In this document: positions 6,830 to 10,679 of the stretch, piece after piece | Position numbering within the stretch: the first letter of the stretch is position 1 | Layout: each line of letters starts with the position of its first letter | NCBI GenBank assembly: GCA_001778275.1 | Contig: MFGM01000018.1 | Coordinates: 1 to 10,679 of the forward strand | DNA length: 10,679 bases | Reading direction: 5' to 3' | Source: Candidatus Falkowbacteria bacterium RIFOXYC2_FULL_48_21 | Lineage (GTDB): Bacteria > Patescibacteriota > Patescibacteriia > UBA11705 > JABHMO01 | Translations under genes and position numbers: made by a program | The notes under the pieces: generated by a model | What the model saw: only the letters and a program-made list of their open reading frames with translations | Databases searched by the model: none | Told to the model about the DNA's origin: nothing

Positions 6830-7368
6830 ACTTTTCGTTCTACGCAAATAAAACAATGTTTTAGCGGGTACCCGAAAAACGGCCGCCGCATTTCTTCAAT
6901 TTGGAATTTACAATTCAATTCCGCCAATAGTTCCACCCATTCTTGCTTGTTCAAAAAATTAAGCGGCACGGGCATGTCTTTGTGAATAAAAACATTGGCA
7001 AACCGATCGACGAATCGCGCCCACCCGCTCGGCCCCATTTCAAAAATCAAAATCTTCGACGCCACGCGCAAGGCCTCGCGCAAGAGCGCTTCAATATTTT
7101 CCGTGTGGTGCAGCACGTCGTTGAACATCACCGTATCAAAACTACCGTCCGCATAAGGCAAAACGTTCGGCTTGTCCATTTTTTTGAAGCAAATTTGTTC
7201 TTCCAGATACTCAAGAATATCCGTGCCTTCAAGCGTAATGCCGAACTTATCAATCAAATACTTCGACACCACGGCATTGCCGCAGCCCACGTCCAGAACA
7301 CGCAAACCGGCTCGCATATGCGGCGCGTAAAGTTTGGCAATCATTTTGGCGCGAAATTTTGTTAACAT
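6826..7368 (-). CDS. Class I SAM-dependent methyltransferase (Methyltransf_11-like)
   Basis: 180 residues, shorter than many relatives but with a whole Rossmann core. Motif I is VLDVGCGN (24-31), the SAM-binding loop. The acidic residue ending strand 2 is Asp50 (EGTD, 47-50). LPYADGSFDTV (70-80) and MFNDVLHH (81-88) are the post-motif regions typical of small-molecule and lipid methyltransferases of the UbiE type. The segment after FEMGPSGWARF (109-119) probably carries the acceptor site. The protein ends with CFICVERKV. No membrane helix. Acceptor not predictable; lying next to glycosyltransferases, a glycan or lipid head group is possible (inference). The ATG at 7368 lacks a Shine-Dalgarno and follows the heptamer array; translation is probably coupled to the HAD gene by the 4-base overlap. 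Confidence 0.92.
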   Translation of the reverse strand: MLTKFRAKMIAKLYAPHMRAGLRVLDVGCGNAVVSKYLIDKFGITLEGTDILEYLEEQICFKKMDKPNVLPYADGSFDTVMFNDVLHHTENIEALLREALRVASKILIFEMGPSGWARFVDRFANVFIHKDMPVPLNFLNKQEWVELLAELNCKFQIEEMRRPFFGYPLKHCFICVERKV

Positions 7369-7385
7369 AATTTACATTTATTGGA

Positions 7386-7532
7386 CTTTAGACTTTTAAC
7401 CTTAGACATTAGACTTGCGACTCCGGACTTTAGACTTTTAACTTTAGACTTTAGACTTGCGACTCCGGACTTTAGACTTTTAACTTTAGACTTTAGACTT
7501 TAGACTTGCGACTTGCGACTTGCGACTTGCGA
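7386..7532. repeat. Array of 21 in-phase heptamers (CTTTAGA / CTTGCGA) with 42-bp higher-order period
   Basis: Every base of this 147-bp stretch belongs to a heptamer on one phase. Units are CTTTAGA (9 or close variants), CTTTTAA (3), CTTGCGA (6) and CTCCGGA (2). Six units form a 42-bp block: 7383-7424 and 7425-7466 differ at 2 bases, and a third block from 7467 matches with one extra CTTTAGA, ending in four perfect CTTGCGA. The array stops 3 bp before the TAG stop of the GT-C gene and fills the gap to the methyltransferase. Since 7 is not a multiple of 3, the TAG of CTTTAGA and the TAA of its complement put stops in all six frames. Confidence 0.95.
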
Positions 7533-7535
7533 CTG

Positions 7536-9140
7536 CTACCTCGCGACAAACAGAATAAGCTCCACCCTTTGCTTGCCATTATCTTGCTCCGGAAAGTAAT
7601 AATATTTTACCGCTTTTAGATTTTTAAGTAAATGCGCTTTCAAATAGCCGTGCGGATCTTGCACCGACGTGGCTTGCGGTAAATAGTTGATGAACCACAC
7701 GCGCTCACGGCCGGCGATGAGCGGATCAACCAGCTTCACGTTTTCCTCGGTCATCACATTGTAATCCCAATAACGCCAGCGCTCGACCGGCGAAGCCAAA
7801 TGGTTTTTCACGGGCATAAATAACCGCCGATCCGGCTCGCCTCGCTCGACGCAAGTCGTCCGCCTCGGATAGCCGAAGGCGAGACGGGAAGCGGGCCACT
7901 TCACATAGTATTGTTGAAACAAAATATCATTGGCATGATCAACCAGAAACAGATCGCCCTTTTTCGCTTCGCGCCACAAAATATCGCTGAACGCCGGGCC
8001 GTAATAAAGAAAAGCGTTATCAGCGGAAACTTTGTAGTTGTGAAATACAGCCGTTAAACATATGGCCATAATTACAATTAACGCCACAGACCTTTGCCAT
8101 CGGCCTCGCAACGCGATCACGGCCGCCGCCAGGGCCACGACAAAAAGCGGAATCAAAAAGATGTAATATCTCGGCGCGTAAATGAACTTTAACGCGAACA
8201 AGTTCGCGGCCGTTAGAACCAGCAGACCAACAAGCGTGATCGCCACGCGGTCGTTAACTTTTTTCAACACGAACCAAATCAAACCGCTTAATACCGCCAG
8301 GCCGGAAACATACGGCCACCACGTGTAAACCCATGCTTGACCAAAAATCAAACTGTGCCAAAACTGCCAAAAAGCATTCCAGCCGCCGTGCGAAAACAGC
8401 CGTTCAAACAGCGAAGTGAATGACCCGTCCCCGGCGCCGAAATCGCCCCAACGTTTGAACAAAAAAAACTGCGGCAAATAAATCACAAAAAGCGCGGCGT
8501 AAACGCCAAGCGTTTTTTTCCATGACCGGCCGACAATTTGAAACATTATCGCTTGCGCGCCGATCAGCGCCAATGCCGTATAGTGCGAATACGCCGCCAT
8601 GGCGGCGAACAAAAGATATAAAATGAAATTTCGCGCGCGCCATTCATTCACCAACCGCCACCAAAACAACATGGCTAGCGCGGCGCCGAGCGCCAGCAAG
8701 GAATAAGCGCGCAATTCCGCGCTGTAATCCACCGCCAGCGGCGACACGGCGAAAAATAAACCGGCCAGCAGGCCGACTTTTTTGTTAAAAAATTCTTTTC
8801 CCAAAAAATAAACGGCCGCCACTCCGGCCACGCTGAACAGCATGGGCAAAAACGCTACACCGGAAAAACCAAACCGCCAAAACCAAGTCCAAAGCAGTAA
8901 ATAAAACAACGGCGGTGACGTATCGAAACCGATTACACGCCAAAAGTCGCCCCACGATTGCTGGGCATAAAACAAAGACAGCGTTTCGTCATACCAAAAA
9001 ATCTTCGGCCCATCGACGTTCGCCACCTGCACTACGGTTCGCAGTTCCGGCAAGCGAACAACCACCGTCGCCAACAACAACAAAACAAGCAGCGCGACCG
9101 TCCGTTGCCAGCTCCTCATAAATTTTATCAATTTCTCCAT
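7536..9140 (-). CDS. GT-C fold membrane glycosyltransferase (PMT/ArnT-like, GT39-type)
   Basis: 534 residues. The first membrane helix (about 14-29) is followed by the periplasmic loop with the catalytic-type acidic pair in FWYDETLSLF (48-57), then DTSPPLFYLLLW (73-84), a very conserved block in PMT_2-domain proteins. More helices follow to about residue 370, with landmarks AELRAYSLL (141-149) and YAPRYYIFLIP (321-331). The C-terminal ~165 residues are soluble and predicted outside. Such enzymes take a sugar from a polyprenyl-phosphate donor and add it to lipid, glycan or protein on the outer face; the GT2 at 3968-4681 could supply the donor (inference). The start is the ATG at 9140 because GGAG lies 5 bases upstream; a GTG at 9146 would overlap that site. 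It lies 18 bp after the MFS gene, so probably co-transcribed. A 28-bp repeat shared with the TSP3 gene sits in the C-terminal domain (about residues 427-437). Confidence 0.91.
   Translation of the reverse strand: MEKLIKFMRSWQRTVALLVLLLLATVVVRLPELRTVVQVANVDGPKIFWYDETLSLFYAQQSWGDFWRVIGFDTSPPLFYLLLWTWFWRFGFSGVAFLPMLFSVAGVAAVYFLGKEFFNKKVGLLAGLFFAVSPLAVDYSAELRAYSLLALGAALAMLFWWRLVNEWRARNFILYLLFAAMAAYSHYTALALIGAQAIMFQIVGRSWKKTLGVYAALFVIYLPQFFLFKRWGDFGAGDGSFTSLFERLFSHGGWNAFWQFWHSLIFGQAWVYTWWPYVSGLAVLSGLIWFVLKKVNDRVAITLVGLLVLTAANLFALKFIYAPRYYIFLIPLFVVALAAAVIALRGRWQRSVALIVIMAICLTAVFHNYKVSADNAFLYYGPAFSDILWREAKKGDLFLVDHANDILFQQYYVKWPASRLAFGYPRRTTCVERGEPDRRLFMPVKNHLASPVERWRYWDYNVMTEENVKLVDPLIAGRERVWFINYLPQATSVQDPHGYLKAHLLKNLKAVKYYYFPEQDNGKQRVELILFVAR
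7831..7881. repeat. 28-bp dispersed repeat inside the GT-C gene (7831-7858), copy 2, with adjoining hairpin
   Basis: Bases 7831-7858 are the exact reverse complement of 2071-2098 in the TSP3 gene. Two bases on is a stem CGCCTCGG (7861-7868) / CCGAAGGCG (7873-7881), with loop ATAG and one bulged base; copy 1 lacks it. Together they are read in frame in the GT-C gene and encode about LAFGYPRR followed by TTCVERGEPD. Because of the opposite orientation the two genes translate the repeat into different peptides. Whether the hairpin belongs to the repeat unit cannot be settled from one copy. Confidence 0.85.
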
Positions 9141-9145
9141 TTTCA

Positions 9146-9149
9146 CTCC
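9146..9149 (-). promoter_or_regulatory. Shine-Dalgarno GGAG that sets the GT-C start
   Basis: GGAG on the minus strand, five bases before the ATG at 9140. It is the clearest Shine-Dalgarno in the window; most other starts have none. It rules against the in-frame GTG at 9146, which overlaps it. Confidence 0.75.
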
Positions 9150-9158
9150 GTCTCAAAT

Positions 9159-10364
9159 TTAAACCACGCTCACCACCAGCGCCGCAAGCGCGGCGACCAG
9201 GAACGGATAAACAAGCGAACCGGTCAAAAAGAAAACCAAAAACAAAACTCCGACCATGAGCACACGCCCGAGGGTCAATGACAGTTCGCGCAAAACAGTA
9301 TATTCGTCAATATAATGTCCGCTGTCGGCCGCCTTCTCATACATCATCACTTCATAGGGCGTACGCATGACAATGTTCGCGAAACCATGATACGTGCTAG
9401 CGATGAAAACTTGAAAACCGGTACCCACGAACATTTTAAAAATCCAACCGAGCGAATTCAACACCGACCCCCAACGCAACAGGCGGCGCTTGTCCAGCTT
9501 GTCGACAAAATCGCCCATGAGCAATGTTAAAATCACATTGGCGAAAATAATGAAAGACGAGATAAGACCGACCACTTGATAATTTTTGTCAAGCAGAAGC
9601 CAAATAAAAAGCGGCCACACGACCATCCCGACCACGTTTTGCATGCCGTCCGCGCCATAAGAAAAAAGCAAGCGTCGGTGAATGCGCCGGAACAGTTCGC
9701 GGTAAGTTTGCAAATAGCTGAAGCTGTACGTTTCACGAATATCCGGAATAAAAAACAACGGGATCACGGACAACAAATACACCACCAGCGCCGCGGAGAA
9801 TAAAATGCCAAATCCGTAATACGTTAAAATTTCTCCGGAAATAAACGGTAAGAAAATATGCAACAAAGCGGATAGCGAATAGAGAAACGTCATTTGCCGG
9901 CCGCGCATTTTTTTGTTCGTGAACTTGGCAAAATCGGTATGATAAGGAATCCAGTAGAACATGCGCTCCACCGTGATGGCGACGATCATAAGACCGAGCC
10001 AAACCAATGAACTGTCCTGCAAAAATTTATTTGCGAGAAAATACCACGACCATCCCACCAACACGGAAATAATCAATGATCTTTTCATGCCAATTCTCGA
10101 CATGACCTTCGCGCCGAGCGGTGCCACAAAAAACCAGATCCCCCAGCCGGCAAGATAAAACAGGCCGGTTTTGTAAAGCGAGCAATTGAACGCCTTGTAC
10201 AATAAAATCGGCAAAAAGATACCCAAAAGTCCGCCGGCCAAGTCTTGCAATATGCGATTGGCATACAAAAAATCCAGCGCGCTGGACAATTTCGCTTCGC
10301 GCCAATCTTTTACAATACTGATAAGACCGTGATTGTGGGGGTAATGGGGTTGGTGGCGATACAT
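9159..10364 (-). CDS. MFS-type membrane transporter
   Basis: 401 residues with about 11-12 hydrophobic segments, the first near 40-60 and the last running to the C-terminus. The loop after helix 2 reads GAKVMSRIGMKRS (84-96) and the matching loop in the second half reads GDFVDKLDKRR (284-294). These are the two copies of MFS motif A (GxxxDRxGRR), so the usual two six-helix halves are present. A charged cytoplasmic stretch (about 209-232) separates the halves. The N-terminal ~30 residues are His-rich at the start (MYRHQPHYPHNH) and predicted cytoplasmic. Substrate is not readable; export of a glycan precursor or uptake of a small molecule are both possible. It lies 18 bp before the GT-C gene, suggesting one transcript. 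The ATG at 10364 follows a repeat arm and has no Shine-Dalgarno. Confidence 0.87.
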   Translation of the reverse strand: MYRHQPHYPHNHGLISIVKDWREAKLSSALDFLYANRILQDLAGGLLGIFLPILLYKAFNCSLYKTGLFYLAGWGIWFFVAPLGAKVMSRIGMKRSLIISVLVGWSWYFLANKFLQDSSLVWLGLMIVAITVERMFYWIPYHTDFAKFTNKKMRGRQMTFLYSLSALLHIFLPFISGEILTYYGFGILFSAALVVYLLSVIPLFFIPDIRETYSFSYLQTYRELFRRIHRRLLFSYGADGMQNVVGMVVWPLFIWLLLDKNYQVVGLISSFIIFANVILTLLMGDFVDKLDKRRLLRWGSVLNSLGWIFKMFVGTGFQVFIASTYHGFANIVMRTPYEVMMYEKAADSGHYIDEYTVLRELSLTLGRVLMVGVLFLVFFLTGSLVYPFLVAALAALVVSVV

Positions 10365-10369
10365 AGTTT

Positions 10370-10574
10370 AAGGGCAAGGGGCAAAGGTCAAAGGGCAAAA
10401 GAAAAAATAAAAAAATAAAAACAAGAAAATTTCGTTCCCTCCTCTAAATTTTTCTTTAAATTTACATTTTACTCTTATTTTTGCCCTTGGACTTGTTTCC
10501 TGTTTATTATGCTTTTATTTTTAACTTTATTTCTTGCCCTTGTTTTTGCCCTTTGCCCCTTGACCTTTGCCCTT
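10370..10574. repeat. Intergenic element with AAGGGCA heptamer arms and A/T-rich core
   Basis: The left arm 10370-10397 is AAGGGCA, AGGGGCA, AAGGTCA, AAGGGCA, followed by degenerate A-rich units. The right arm 10547-10574, on the other strand, is AAGGGCA, AAGGTCA, AGGGGCA, AAGGGCA. The arms are the same heptamers with the two middle units swapped, so they pair imperfectly. Extra single AAGGGCAA units (minus strand) occur near 10481-10488 and 10534-10541. The core is A/T-rich low-complexity sequence with no ORF I can support. The right arm touches the TAA stop of the epimerase gene and the left arm ends 5 bp from the MFS start codon, so the element fills the ~208-bp gap. Confidence 0.85.
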
Positions 10575-10679
10575 ATTTCGAACGGAACCACTCCACCGTC
10601 TTTTCAATCCCATCCTCAAGCTCCGTTTCCGGCACCCAGCCAAGCTTGGTTTTGATTTTCTCGCAGCTCAAACAGCTGA
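10573..10679 (-). CDS. C-terminal end of a probable NAD-dependent sugar epimerase/dehydratase (SDR family), 5' part beyond window
   Basis: Only the last 34 residues and the TAA stop are present; too short to stand alone as an ORF. The tail reads CEKIKTKLGWVPETELEDG and then IEKTVEWFRSK. The pattern K..LGW.P...LE.GI..TVEWF is the typical ending of extended SDR sugar-nucleotide epimerases and dehydratases such as UDP-glucose 4-epimerase, dTDP-glucose 4,6-dehydratase and GDP-mannose dehydratase relatives. The catalytic YxxxK and the NAD-binding glycines would lie outside the window, so the exact reaction cannot be given. It would supply sugar nucleotides to the downstream glycosyltransferases (inference). 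Confidence 0.8.
   Translation of the reverse strand, partial: SCLSCEKIKTKLGWVPETELEDGIEKTVEWFRSK

Noticed and set aside
6830..6856. TTG start for the HAD gene
   Set aside because: The ATG at 6829 sits in an ATGA overlap and starts right before motif I, as usual in the family.
7386..7532. Could the heptamer array be a CRISPR array?
   Set aside because: Units are 7 bp and contiguous; no unique spacers, no repeats of 20 bp or more separated by spacers, and no cas genes nearby. The 42-bp period is made of heptamers.
9141..9146. GTG start for the GT-C gene
   Set aside because: It overlaps the only good Shine-Dalgarno, which is well placed for the ATG at 9140.
9958..10398. 123-codon minus-strand frame at 10027-10398 and + strand frame 9961-10158
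   Set aside because: Both overlap the MFS gene in another frame; the MFS frame has membrane helices and both motif A loops.

Overview
The window reads as one block of ten leftward (minus-strand) protein genes: eight complete and two cut by the window edges. I see no rRNA, tRNA, CRISPR array or transposase. The gene style suggests a member of the candidate phyla radiation (Patescibacteria, Parcubacteria-like). Reasons: a membrane-anchored calcium-binding-repeat protein next to a very long secreted cysteine-rich protein of no known family, mostly absent Shine-Dalgarno sequences, compact one-strand packing, and small versions of common enzymes. TGA is used as a stop (4769-4771 and 6826-6828), which argues against the lineages that read TGA as glycine. 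The lineage call is inference from style, not from a marker tree.

In transcription order (right to left) the genes are: the last 34 residues of a probable NAD-dependent sugar epimerase/dehydratase (10573-10679), an MFS-type membrane protein (9159-10364), a GT-C/PMT-like membrane glycosyltransferase (7536-9140), a SAM methyltransferase (6826-7368) overlapping a HAD phosphatase-like protein by ATGA (6236-6829), a radical SAM protein with a probable B12-binding N-terminus (4769-6157), a polyprenyl-phosphate-sugar-synthase-like GT2 (3968-4681), the 16S rRNA dimethyltransferase RsmA/KsgA (3066-3893), an anchored thrombospondin type 3 repeat protein (1862-2818), and a secreted cysteine-rich protein running off the left edge (1-1747). 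The right two thirds looks like a cell-envelope glycan or glycolipid locus: GT2 could charge a lipid carrier, GT-C could transfer the sugar outside the membrane, and the methyltransferase, HAD and radical SAM proteins could modify the product. The left end is an exported-protein pair, with one good sigma-70-type promoter upstream of the anchored protein.

The most unusual content lies between the genes. Almost every gap longer than about 70 bp is filled by short tandem repeats, mostly exact heptamers (families GAAATTR/GAAATAA, CTTTAGA/CTTGCGA and AAGGGCA). In most gaps they form two inverted arms around a short unique core, and the arms abut or even supply the stop codons of neighbouring genes. 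The largest array is 21 consecutive in-phase heptamers (7386-7532) with a 42-bp higher-order period. This resembles the heptanucleotide STRR repeats of cyanobacteria. In addition, an exact 28-bp sequence occurs inside two unrelated genes in opposite orientation, and a nested palindrome lies just upstream of ksgA.
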